Source: Trichoplax sp. H2 (taxonomy: Eukaryota; Placozoa; Uniplacotomia; Trichoplacea). From it: DNA of 64,000 nt. Shown one piece after another: positions 44,011-57,100 of this stretch. The first letter of the stretch is position 1. Every line of letters begins with the position of its first letter. Both the position numbers and the translations under genes were made by a program. The stretch is from positions 248,001 through 312,000 of the forward strand of contig NOWV01000038.1 of assembly GCA_003344405.1 (NCBI GenBank). Direction: 5' to 3'. The notes below the pieces were generated by a model. The model worked only from the letters and a program-made list of their open reading frames with translations. It was not told the origin of the DNA and made no database searches.

Positions 44011-44506
44011 CACCATCTTGATCCAACCACTACCTTCCATTTCAGCAGCAGTCCAGTACTGAAAGCAGCTGCAAGCTTGTAGTTATACTTTGGTCTCGAT
44101 ACTGTAGCCTGATACTGTAATTATTACCAAGACTATGCATTACACTGCTTTGTAGTACAGTATATAGGATCGCCAACAGATAGCTGGACAGAATGACGCT
44201 GTATTCTACAGTGTACAGTACAGTATTCTACAGTACTCATCGCTCAGCACGGTACATTGTACAGTACCGTATTGTACGCGTACTGTACATTCATCAATCA
44301 TGACACGTTGCAAACTAAGGATATATTGGCCATAGAAGCAATTGATATCTTGGATGTATACTAGGTACAGACTGGGTTAAGGACTGCTACAACAGCACCT
44401 GGTTAGGCGATTGATTGATAAACCATCGAGTAATAGGACTGTATGATACAGATACCTCTACAAATTGAGGCTGGATGAGTATCCCTAGCAATGGAAAATG
44501 GCCTTA

Positions 44507-44919
44507 GTTTTAGAATGTTTTAACTTAATTTAACATTAAATTACTTCAGAACATGCTTGGAGTAATATTAAACTTGTTTGCATTTTGATGCATTGCAGCT
44601 CTTACAAGAAATCTAGAGTATAACAGTTTATGTTATACCCTATGCAGCCGTTGATTGTATGACCTCTTCTTAGTGGAGGATAAATACCGCCATAGTGCAG
44701 CGTTTTTCTAGTTGTTTTAGAATGTTTTAACTTAATTTAACATTAAATTACTTCAGAACCTGCTTGGAGTAATATTAAACTTGTTTGCATTTTATGCATT
44801 ACAGCTCTTACAAGAAATCTATAGTACAACAGTATATGTTATACCATCTGCAGCCGTTGATTGTATGACCTCTTCTTAGTGGAGGATAAATACCGCCATA
44901 ATGCAGCGTTTTTCTAGTT
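44507..44919. repeat. 207-bp recent tandem duplication
   Basis: Two nearly identical units, 44507-44713 and 44714-44919, both running from gttttagaatgttttaactt to gcagcgtttttctag. They differ by a few substitutions and one small deletion. Each includes a GC-richer end (agtggaggataaataccgcc). It has no open frame of note and matches no small nuclear RNA that I recognise. Confidence 0.88.
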
Positions 44920-45647
44920 TAGTATGGCGCTATGCCAGCCAATTCTACCTGCGTGAAAATATATTCTCCACGGTGTAATTATATCGTATAGTGTGTCGGG
45001 AAGTTCAGTGCCCACAGTGATTGAATCAAATTGAATTTAAATTTATTGGTTGACCGTATTAATTATATTAATTAAATTTTAATTGCGCTTACACACGATT
45101 ATGGCTGTTACTCGTTGTAGCGTGGAAAAGCAGTCGCCAACAGACCACAGACACAGCTGTGGTCGTGGGATTTTAGTCATATTATCTTTTAAGGTTAGAA
45201 CCGATCATAACCAAGAGATTGTTCGAAAATCTATTTTCTATTTTTCATTTTTAATAAAGAATCTCTGCCATAGTTTGCAGTGTAGGTGTATATTAACCGT
45301 AAGTAAATAGTCTAGTCAAGTTTGGTCAATACATTGTACCGAATAGTATCAGTGTACCCTACTAAAGCCTGTATGCTTAGGTGTCTTACGCGCATAATTT
45401 GTCAAATCTTTGCGCTATAGTATACAATTATGCAGTTGCTAAGGAGACGGAGAATGTTTTATTACTGCACTCAATTAGCCACTGCTTAGTCTACTAATCG
45501 GAAATCTTCAATAGTAACTGCTATCCCTGATAGCAGTATACAGAATTAGCTAGAGTTGAGTGGAATTGCTTTTTTCTTTTTAAATAAACTCCATTAGAAT
45601 ATCAACGACTCTACCCAATTATCCTGTACAGTGTGCGTACATTGACT

Positions 45648-47573
45648 ATGGCAACTGAAATTATCAAAGCAGTCATATATAATGATGCAGAAAAAATACA
45701 GCAATTCATAACCAATGAAGAAGGCGAGATTAATGGTGAATTATTGGATATTAGAGATGATGAAGGCAAATCTCCATTAGATATAGCATGTATGTTAGGT
45801 AAAGTTGACGTCATTGAAGGCTTAATAGCAAATGGAGCAAATATGGATAGCATATCGAGCCAAGGTTAGAACATAAAAATAAATCAGTAGCGTAGTAATA
45901 AAATGATGCGATAACTGTTCTCGAAATGACATCATGACTAATTGTAAGATTGGACTATGTCAATACACGATCAATTATTACATTGTATAACTCAATAATT
46001 AATTTGATATCGGTATGCTGTACGTTCCTATAAATACAAGATGGCCAATATGATGGAGCAGAAATCCTGTAGAGTAATACACTATTATTTCATCACAAAA
46101 ATTGGATTATTTTTTACCATTTATTCAAAAATTATTATGTAATTTACAATCGATGTAGGCAATACTGCTATGCATAGAGCTGCATCATGGGGAAGGATTG
46201 AATGTCTAAAAATCTTAGCCGAAAAGGGTGCAAACTTACATTTAAAAAACCTGAAAGGAGAATGCCCGCGTGATATAGCTAGACGTTATGGACATAGTGC
46301 GTGCTACGACTACTTAGTACGAGCAGGTATTTCATTTTTAAAATATATCATAATGTTATAATATTATTGAAGAGGTTCAATTTTAATTATGCCACATTAT
46401 TTATATGCGCCTATAATTAGCCATACGAAGAAATTATAAGTACAAAATGCTAGCGTATAATGAAACCCTAACAGATCATGACCTAATCGCTGGAAAACTT
46501 AATAAAGACGATAGGGTAAGATATAAAGTAAGACCATACATCATTTACTAATATAGCTGAGAATCGGTAACACATTAGCAGTACATTAAATTTGTATGCA
46601 AGCTACTGATATACATTTTAGAAAACGTGCAAGATATTTTTTATATAACCACCATTCCCAGATATACTTACACTTTATTTAGTAATACTTTACCATATCT
46701 AGTACAATGTTTATTACTGTATTTCAATGCGCAACAGAATAACTATTTAGTATGTGATTATCCCAAGTGCACTCATATTTGTGCTGGTATTATAATTAAA
46801 TTTTAAAGATGAGAAGAATTACTATAACATGGCGATGATAACTATTGTTCCATCATATACATGATATATCAATAGACTTTAAATTCGTATGGTGCCTACA
46901 GTAATTATTACAAAATCTTCCTGGGCCAATGTACGAGCCTTATATAGTAATCCTGTACATCATATAGCAACGATCTGAATAGCAATAACAATAAAACAAA
47001 TAAATAATAAATTGGAGCTTTAAATTTATTGTGAAGCTTAAATGCGATTTTCTTACAGATACAAGCGGCAGCGTTATTTAAAACATTAACGGAATGGTAC
47101 GAGAGCAATACAGATCCTATAATTGCCGAAGTGCAGGAACAAACGAAAGTATTGCTGGAAGGCGTACTTCCATTTATACGAAAACTAATACCTGAGAAAG
47201 GTAAATCATTAAAAGTGTAATACATGCAACTTGGAATATTCTACAAGTAGTAATATCGTATATTTAGTTCAATACTTTAAAAAAACTCAACTTATTGACA
47301 CTTGCTATGTCATACTATACCATACAAAAGCTTTCTATTAAAAAAATTATAGATATTATTTTAAACCTTTTATAAAGTGATGCTAAAATGAACATTTATG
47401 AAGTGAAGGCATAAACTCTTACTTATCTTTCTTCTTGAACCACAATCAAAGTCAATTATGGTAACATTTCATTTTATTGTGCTTTTTCTCTCACAGTAAA
47501 TAAGGAATTACTGCAAGAAATCAAGCAATACGAGGAAGATAGAGTTGCAGAACAAGTTTCTCAACAATCTTAG
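45648..47573 (+). CDS. ANKRD45: Ankyrin repeat protein, ANKRD45-like
   Basis: Five exons (45648-45864, 46159-46326, 46421-46515, 47059-47200, 47497-47573) give 699 nt and 232 residues. The ATG at 45648 is the first in frame. Three ankyrin repeats lie at about residues 42-130 (SPLDIACMLGKVDVIEGLI; AMHRAASWGRIECLKILAE; CPRDIARRYGHSACYDYL). Then come a basic linker (IRRNYKYKM) and a helical end (FKTLTEWYESNTD, EDRVAEQVS). Repeat spacing and the linker-plus-helix end match vertebrate ANKRD45 as I recall it, a small protein linked to cilia and dividing cells; the role here is not known. It is followed 715 bp downstream by KLHL20 on the same strand. Confidence 0.75.
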
Positions 47574-48288
47574 TAAATTTTGTAATATTTGCTTTGTACA
47601 ATTATCTTATCAAACTTTAAATTACATTTTTTACTCATTTTACGACCTTTGATGTCATATAATGTAAAGCATCTATTACAAGTTCAGGCATTAACAAAGT
47701 TCATAAGTAAGTTGGCTTAATCGTACTATAATATATGTTTGTATGAAATTAAGAACTATCGAGGTAGCCAGAACGTATTTTACTATTTAGTTATTATATT
47801 ATAGTATTTATTTGAGTATGGACTAACAGCATGAATACAAGCGTTTACACAGCCCTGTCAAAATCTTTTCTGACATCCAGCTATGTACGATGTCTAAGAA
47901 AATAAACAATTTTCAAGTAACAGTATAAAAAATAAGGAGAATAAAGTACTCAGCAGGGAAACCTTTAAAATCATTGCTGTAATACCTTAAGATTATGGGA
48001 CACATTCCATAATTCAGGAATAAAAATCTTTAATAAAAATCGCCAGTTGGCCTTCCATTCTTACTATCGATTGGGCAGTAAAAATGATTAATTAGTTATT
48101 GAAAGACCATGAACTACAAATAATACACATAGGATACAGTGGATATTGCATTTTCCCCATATTACTATCTAGTTTTAGAGTCTATTTCTATTGAAGAACG
48201 CTAAGCAACGACGCCAATAATTCTCACGTACGAACACTTTTCAGTTTGGCTTAAGCGATTGGTACTTTTTTAGATTATTCCATACATC
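47574..48288 (+). other. Spacer between ANKRD45-like and KLHL20-like genes
   Basis: A 715-bp gap between stop and start on the same strand. It contains candidate AATAAA polyadenylation hexamers at 47901 and 47940. The last ~250 bp should include the KLHL20 promoter and leader. No open frame or repeat stands out. Confidence 0.55.
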
Positions 48289-51143
48289 ATGAACTCTTCT
48301 TCTCAAAATTTGAACTTACCATTTGCTTTAAATGAGCGCCCTAGAGGCGGTTCAAGATCATCATCAACTGCTAGTGCTGATATCAGCAGTAATGGAATTA
48401 AGCATAGATCCAGGAAACACGCTGCTAAGGTATTACATTATTTCAATAAATTGCGACGTAAAGGTCAGTTGTGTGATGTAACATTGGTCGTTGAAAGTAA
48501 AAGATTCTACTGCCATCGTGGTATTCTAGCGGCTTGTAGCCCTTATTTTCGTGCCGTATTTAACGAAAATTCATCAATAAATCCTGAAGAAGAAATTTGC
48601 ATTCAGGACGCGGACGAAGAATCAGTTGAAGCCATCCTTGATTATATGTATACGGCAAATATTATAATTAACGAAAATAACGCACATATTCTATTTCCTA
48701 TTGCTAGTCTAATGCAACTGGATGAAATATTGGATACTTGCTCTCAATTTTTAAGGGATCAGCTAACTCTTTCCAACTGTTTAAGTGTACGAACTTATGC
48801 TGATGATCATTCGTCTCAAGACTTATATCAAACCGCAACAGCTTATATTCAAGAAAATTTTACTGAGATTGTACTACAAACTGAATTTTTGGCATTATCC
48901 ATAACACAATTAGTGGCAATCTTAAGATCAGGTAATCTTAATGTTCCGAACGAAGAATTTATTTACCAAGCAATTATCGATTGGGCAAGGTATGATATTA
49001 AGCAAAGGCGAGATCAGTTACATCAGGCTTTACAGCATGTTCGTTTATCCTCGCTTAATCCTCGATATCTAGTTACCGTTGTAAGTCAAGAACCACTAAT
49101 TAGATGTGATGAAAAATGTCGTGATTTAGTAGATCAAGCAAAAAATATCCTACTTTTACCAGAGGCGATTGCGAATAGAGCTAACACTACCACCGCTAGA
49201 ATTCATCAATCAAAGCAACCTCCTGTTACTAACATGAATGGAGCCAGCACTACTATGATTTACGTTGTAGGTGGTTGGAGCCATGGAAAAGCTGATAATA
49301 CTGTTGAAGTTTGCCATGCATGCTATGGAAACTGGAAAGTAGTTTCTAAAATGAATAAACCGCGATATGGAGTTGGTGTAGCAGTCTTGGAAGATAGTAT
49401 CTTTGCTATTGGAGGTCATGGTAAGTTTCTTGATATCAGATCTTCGTATCTATTCTTTGCTAAGTTAAACTTATCATCCAAAATCTCCATCACAGATTGT
49501 ATAAGAGCTACTATGTAGGATAAATTACCTCATTCTTCATTAACAGATTGATCTATCCCTGTATTAACTTGTGTAGAAATACTAAGTTAGTTAAAAAAAA
49601 GAAAAATAAATAGTATTGCAATCAATTTTTTAACATTCACATCACCAACCTTGCGTACTATCGATCCTGTCATTCAATTACTATGTATATAAACACTAAT
49701 TTAAAAGCGTACGACAAAGTAAGTCAGAGGTACGATTGCTGCATATAAAATTTATCTAATTCTTTGAACTACTATAATACTTTTTTCATCACGTAGATGG
49801 TAAAAATTATTTAGACACTGTGGAACAATTTAATCCGAAAACAAAGTATTGGTCTCTAGACATTGCGACGACTCGCACTTGCCATACCAGTCATGGCGTT
49901 GCTACTGTAAATAACTGTATTTACGCCATTGGAGGCCAAGATGGCGTTTCCAGTTTAAATCTAGTCGAACGTTATGATCCTCATCACAATGAGTGGTATT
50001 CTGTTGTACCCATGAAATCTCGTCGATTAGGGCTTGCAACGGCTGTAGTAAATAATTGTATTTATGCTGCAGGTGGATTTGATGGTACTGCGATTCTTTC
50101 AACAGTTGAACGGTTAGATCCTAGAGAGAATCAATGGGTAGCAATATCGCCCATGAATAAAAGAAGAAAGCATCATGGAGCAACGGTTATCAACGGTAAG
50201 TGTAGTTTTACTGCTATCGATACCATTTTAGTATCTACAAACGCAAAATGAAATCTACTAAAATATTTATGCTAATAATGATATGGTAATAATAGATACA
50301 GCTAAGGATTAGCTGCTTTTTTTATTAAACTTTTAACCAAATAGCGCCGTCTACATTAAATTGTAGCCATGTAAAGGTTAATATCTTAATTAAACTTTCA
50401 TACCAATCGTACAATCTTCATTGAATAGCAACTATCCACTTAATTTTTCTTCTAAGGGGGATTAATGTAACATCCATTTTAAAAGTCTAATAAATGAAGT
50501 CTTCTATTCCTATTCATATAACAGAAGAAGTTGAAATAAATGCTTTAGTAGACATTGTCATTACATTAGAAACTTTCACGATATAATATGATATTGAAAT
50601 AGACAACGGCAGAAGTAGATATCTTGGATAGGCTGGATAGCTAGCGTCAATTAAATGATTAATAGCTGAATTGAATAACTATTCATTTACCCTATCATTG
50701 CGGTTGTTTTGATCTAAATTAAAGTATGATTGATTTGTCATAATATTCTTCATGAATAGCTTACAGTTGTAGTCAATAATTTAGGTATAAATTATAGAAA
50801 TTTGACTTGTTCTTTAAAATCTCAGAATCAAGTCAAATATTATTAAATTCTAGGAATATTGCATGTCGCTGGTGGACGAGATGACTCTAAAGAACTTAAA
50901 ACTGTAGAATATTACGATAGCAGAAATAACACCTGGATTCCAACCACGTCTATGACTACGTTACGTAGTGGAATGATCCTGACTGCATTCAATGACCAAT
51001 TAGCTGTAATTGGCGGCTTTGATGGTGTAGATTACTTGAAAAGTGTAGAGATACTTGATAGGGAACTAGAGGAGTGGAAATATTGTTCAGGAATGAATCA
51101 TTCGCGCTTAGGAGCTGGTGTTGCCGTGTTAGAGTCGCCTTGA
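48289..51143 (+). CDS. KLHL20: BTB-BACK-Kelch protein, KLHL20-like CUL3 substrate adaptor
   Basis: Three exons (48289-49420, 49797-50195, 50854-51143) give 1,821 nt and 606 residues (human KLHL20 about 609). The order is: Ser-rich start, BTB (about 52-160: LCDVTLVV, HRGILAACSPYFRAVF), BACK (about 162-275: SNCLSVRTYAD, EEFIYQAIIDWARYD, PLIRCDEKCRDLVDQAK), and six Kelch blades marked by VVGGW, AIGGHDG, AIGGQDG, AAGGFDG, VAGGRDD and VIGGFDG. BTB-BACK proteins dimerise and bring substrates bound by the Kelch propeller to CUL3-RBX1 ubiquitin ligase; human KLHL20 acts on DAPK, PML and ULK1. The blade order with GGRDD in blade 5 and MN..RLG at the end is specifically KLHL20-like. The first exon holds BTB, BACK and the first blade. 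A decayed copy of the last exon lies 250 bp downstream. Confidence 0.9.
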
Positions 51144-54100
51144 CTCCTTTCGACTGAACTATTTGTTTATGGGAAAGTCCAGCTAGCGAGCTGATTTTTG
51201 AAGCCTTTCTGTCTAATAGCTTTGTAACAACAAAATTCAAACCTCTAAGCGTTAATTCATTAATATTCTAGCGTTCATTTATTAATCCAAAAAAATAGGT
51301 TAATGATTCGCTTTCTAGTGCAGAAAAATACAAATTTTAATGTATTACAAATATAATCAGAACGTAGTAATACTTGAATTTTAACAACGCCTCATATAAT
51401 TTGGCAAAATGGCATAATTTAGGTCAATCAAATGGTCAATTTTGCTCTAATTGGTGTTTCAATAGTGTAAATTACTTAAAAATTGTGGAGATCAGAGTAC
51501 TGCATAATACTCCCCAAGGTGACCACCTTTCTGTACACAAATTAGGAAAGTAGATCAAAAATGGAAGCTGGTATTATGGCATTGAAATCACTTCAATTAC
51601 CTGTTCGTTTTTGCACTGGATGGCCTCTAGAACAGCAAGCTCATTGTTAACTTTCTGTCATCTTTTCTTTAGTAAATGAATACAAACTAATCTAATCTTA
51701 AACTTTAGCTATCCCATTAATTTATTATGGACTTCCGATATTAAATAATCATTGTCTATTCTCATAGAGAAATGTGCTAACAAGAATAACTGTTAATAAT
51801 ATAAATATCCCTAATTTCTTTTTGTATAATATTCCAATCGATCATTGTAAAAGTCCTCCTATTCTGAATATTACTATAGCAAGGATTATCTAGTAAACTC
51901 TCTTAAATAGATTGACAATATCATCACTATTGATCTTCTGCAAGTAACATTATAGTTTCAACCATAGTAGTTAGACGAAAAGAATATTGATAGCTTAGTA
52001 AGCTTAAGACTTCTGTACGTGCTGCTTCTAATGATTTATGCAACACAGTCTATCGATAATACTGCTAATAGTCATAAGGAAGTTCTATAATTTCATCTAT
52101 TCGTATAGTTGTTATTAATGCTTGTTAGGCTTTTCGTTCATGCTATCATAGAAATTTGACGTCATATGAAGAGAAGAGATTATAGGAAATTGACAAGGAT
52201 AAATATTATTCATGCGTGCCAAAAAGTAATACTTATGAATTAAATAATCTATCAAAAGCGATGATAAACTTACTATTAAAAAGAATCAGATAATTTTCAT
52301 GGAAGATTAGTTCTCAATCCTATAATGTAATATTAAATCGCATCTAAACTGGAAAGTTTTTGAAGAATTTCAATATCACAACAAAGCTTGTCACAATATC
52401 AAAATGATACTTAGAATCTCATATGTCAAGTGTAAAGCATTGATGTAAGCTAGGAAATATTATTCGTAATTTCATCTAGATAACTAGATATTAAGAATAA
52501 TATCTCCTAACTTACATAAATGAGCTATTTCTAATTAGAAGTATAGGATATTTAAAAGCTGCTGTATTTACTGAGAATAGTTATAAAATTAGTTAATACA
52601 TGACATCGCTGAATTTAAAACGCTCATCAGAAGCAAAATTTATTAACATTACGTATTAAATATACTAATAGGATAATATTTCATCGCATATATCTATTAA
52701 GTTAACTTAATGAAGAATTCTGTAGATGATTGGGATCCACCGTCTTCCGTATTAATTTATACGCTTGATTGAGCAATAAGATTTTAATTATAAACTAATA
52801 CTAAGTCACACATTATTTTGAACATCTACTATTATAGCAGAAGAAATTTCTTTCGCTAAAATCGCTTATCTATTCATTTAGGGTTAAAAATTAAGACAAT
52901 TGTTTCAATCACTTCCATTCAGGATCAATGATTGACTAATTACAGCAACTCTAAATAAGGACTGCTTATCATGTCAGTAAACATATGCTTTCATTTATTA
53001 ATTGTAAGTTACTTTAATGCAAGATAGAGGATGATTTCTTTTGCGGTTGATATATAGATCAATTTATACTAGGCTCAAGCTTATTTAAATAAGGATAGCA
53101 TAGTAAGCTGGTTAAAAAACAACTTCAGTCCTCTTTAATATACGCGTATTTGTGGTTGAAATGAAAGGGGATGTTTTAGCGTAATTACGGCAGCTGTAGA
53201 TTGATCACTGTCAAACTAGCTTACTACTATTAATAATAAGCTTATTTTTATATAGAGTTTAAGAATGATGGCCGTTATTTTTTCACCTTTATAAATATTA
53301 TAAAGGATAGGAGTACTTAACTGTCAATTTGGATCCCAAAAATGTCAATTTCACTATAAAATTAAAATGAGAACATGGCTTCTCTTGTAATCTCTTTATT
53401 GCAGTGGGCTTTTAAGTCCACTCTCAATAATAAAAGTTATTACAGTATTATAAGGTTAAAGATTGTCCATGAATAAACCTGTAAATGATTCTTATATCAA
53501 TTTAATGCCTAGATTAAAATGCTTATTTACTAAAAAATTATGCTTCGCTATCGAACTAATACCCTTAATTAACGTAGAATAAGCAATAAAATAAAGATAT
53601 GTAAATTGAATGAGCTCTCGTTCATTATTAGAGTCAGATGAAATGTTGTTTCTATTCCATCGGTGTATTAATAAGATACATTAAGATGAGAATATCTTGC
53701 CATCCTAATCGAATATGCTCTGACTTACTACCGTATGCTGATCTTGTAGGGCTAGGAAAAAATAGATATTTCTATCACGCTAGTGCGCTAATGAAAATGT
53801 ACGCGTACTTATGTCAACGATAAATAAAGGATCTTTCACTACGCTAAATAATATAAATCTCCTTTGTTAACTTAGTCTTCTACAGAGTTTGAGAACAATT
53901 GTTTTCAACTAGTTAGTTGCCAAATGGTGCTATTAGATAGATTATAGACAAATACTTTTTAGTAGGCTTGCCAAGCAAAGGTTAAAGATATATATAATAC
54001 ATAAAATACAGACAACTCAAGCATGGCAATGCGTTTTTTTTAATCCTGGAGTGTAAGCATATAACACAGTATCACGAAACAGCTTCGTAATAAGGGCTAG

Positions 54101-57100
54101 GTAACAGCAAGTCTCTAAAATCCTAAAATCTCCAGGATCGGGTATCCCTTAGCTTCTTACGAGAAATTAGACGCCTTTGCTTCTACGTGATACGACTAGA
54201 GAATTAATTTTATTTAATTGCATACCAAGATTATATACCGTACTCTTCAGTAACAGCTAAAATTGATGGATCATCTTAATATTCTAACAGCTAATTCATG
54301 TTCGATAACCAAATTAATACAGAAATATTCATATTAGCCATAAATCTTTACTGACTAATTCTAGATATAATGGGTTATCATCAGGATTGCATTCACAGAA
54401 AGTAGTACTGTAATCCGTGAATGTCAATTACTATATGAGAATTCTTATTACAGTATAGTATATAATTAACTGTAACAAGGTATAACCATGGTGATTCCCA
54501 TCCAGTAATTCATCATAATCACCATATAAAAATGTTAAATTCACCAAATTTAGTCATCTAATTCTCCATGGTATTTCATACCGTGACAAACAGTTATATG
54601 TCAAATAGAAAATACGTATAATGTCGTATTTATTAAAGCAATATTGATTATGCTCAATCAAGCAGAAATGTGTGGCTACGATATGAACCCGTAAACAATT
54701 CAATATTTTGTTGAATATTAGACTTAGCTCTAATGTCATTAAACGTTATTAACATTCATATCACGGAATTAGTCGCTGCTGTAACAACCAACAGACAGAT
54801 ATTTATATCAGAATGAAATAGCATCATCTATCAGACATCTTTAATAAAAAAATCTCAGATTATTGTAAATATAGTTTAAATAATTTATTGGACATTGGCA
54901 ACTAAGATCATATTTGTGAAAGCGATTTATCAATTTCATTCTTATCATTTCGTCTATGACTGACAGTAAGAAATATTAGCGACTCTTCCTTCATATAAGT
55001 CTTTGTCTATTCAATACTAATATATACTATCAGATAGCATTTCCTATTTATAAGGGCCACAATGTTATTTTAACATAATAGGTATCAAAGTACAATCTAA
55101 AATATTTTCTTGTCAAATTTCATCAATTATTTTAAATCAGGGATATACGTATATCCAATAACGTAGCCATAGTTTAGCATAATATATTGTGCACGAAACA
55201 TCGATAAATCTCACCAAAGCTAACCTATCTCCGATAGAACCATAGTATCACTATATCCGCCTTTTGATCAACAAATGTTCTATTGCATATATTCTTTAAC
55301 AGAAAAAAATCAAATTAAATATTTTTATCCAGTATTACAGATCTCTCGATCATAAAACAACGTAGTCATATATAATTGGAGAATTTCTCTACAGATAAAT
55401 GCATACAATTACAATTTCATTTTAAATCTTTAGCCTTATTCAATTCAATTTTGCTTGACATGTACAATCTTCCAATTTACTTTTTATTCAAGTATTGCAT
55501 AGACGTCAGCATTGAACTACAGATTTACCTGATCGAGGATTATAATATTGATGTAAAATAAAAACCTCTTGCGATGCTACTATCTATTGACGTACAAGCA
55601 TATAAAAATAGACAGAAGTAAAAATGTAGGCTCGTTCATGCTTTTAATAAAGAATGAATTTGTCGTAATATACTGTAGTATAAATTAAACATTATAAAAT
55701 GATCTTTAATACTGGTTATAATTATTGATGTTCATGTCACATAGGATACTACACTATCCCATAATTATTACAAAATAGCTAGTTTATAATTTTCTATCTA
55801 GCTTATAAATATTAGACGAAATCTATCCGCACACAATAGCTTTCAATTCATAAAATAACTAAAATTCAATAACCTCATCAACTTCATTTGCCCATCCTAC
55901 GCTATTGACCGGATATATTGAACTAATTGTTCGATATAACCATGACTACCTATTCTATTCGGTACTGAAGTAAGATACCAAGTTGCCACATAATTTCATA
56001 TTCGATTGTAATCAACTATGGATCTTCACATCTGCCCATTATATTCTTCAATCGTCCAATCACGAAATTAACCTTATTTGATGGCAAAGTATTCATGCTA
56101 GGAAGTTACACTTTTTTAGCGATTAGTCTAATTTAATATTATGTAAAATTGGCACTTGAGATCTTAAAGTATTTCTGGAAATGAAATTTTCTTGCTAGAA
56201 TTGTTATTAAAAATTATGACACAACAAAAACAATAGATGGTCAATTTCTAGAAATGGATTTCATTATTGCCTCCAAACACAATTACGTTGTAATCATTTG
56301 GTACAAAATTAGACCTTAAAATAGCTTAACTTTGACTAAATTAATTTAAAGAATCGCCACCCATACAAATTATTACTTTAGACGCTATTTATACAAGAAA
56401 TAGTTGCCGTCTTCTTCATAAAAAAATGGATATCGCGATTTTGTATTGCAAAATTATTTAATCAATTTCTAATTTGCGTATGAATCCCCAAAACCAATTG
56501 TACGATCATCAAAATAATATCTTTCCAGCGGCTTTAACTTGGGCTATTAATTAACTTAATAATAACTTTGATCCATCTCAATTACAAGAAAGAGCCGATG
56601 AAGATTGTGTCAGTAAGGTTTGAGTATTGTGTGACGATTATTGTATTACAATTATCAATTTCGTTTTTACTATCTGCGGCTTAATCTTGTTTTTAAGTTT
56701 AATTATAGTATCGAGCTTAAGGGATAGTGGGTTTTATTATCGAATTAAACCAGTACTATAACAGTATAAGAATCAATGTGTAAAGCAAACATATAAATAA
56801 AAGTTTAATTAGATATCAATTTATTTCGATAAATATGAATCCAGTTGTAAAATTATCTGCTACTTTTCCTGTATAAAATTACATCATTAGCAGACATTTT
56901 ATCGACTAAATCAATCGCATAGCGCTGTGCAACTCGTTTAATCTAAACGGTTGTTTGCCAATAGAGATCTTATGTAGATCAGACAAGGGTTATAAAATAT
57001 AAACTGTACAGATTATATATAATGATTGGTTTATCTAAAAATTACTTCTCCTATGAATAATATTATGACAATTCCTTGATTTTCGTTCACTTACTTTACT

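Larger units (their letters stand above)
43612..45647. other. Divergent intergenic region between TMEM115 and ANKRD45
   Basis: The two flanking genes point away from each other, so both promoters should be here. The stretch holds a doubtful small open frame (43657-44010), a cluster of TACAGTA/TACTGTA and GTAC words at about 44060-44290, and a 207-bp tandem duplication. I see no tRNA or other RNA gene. Confidence 0.5.

Noticed and set aside
45648-47573. Integrin-linked kinase for the ankyrin gene
   Set aside because: There is no kinase domain in the following exons; the frame ends 232 residues after the start with a helical tail like ANKRD45.
49210-51240. Minus-strand frames opposite KLHL20
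   Set aside because: They mirror the conserved Kelch exons on the plus strand and have no family pattern.
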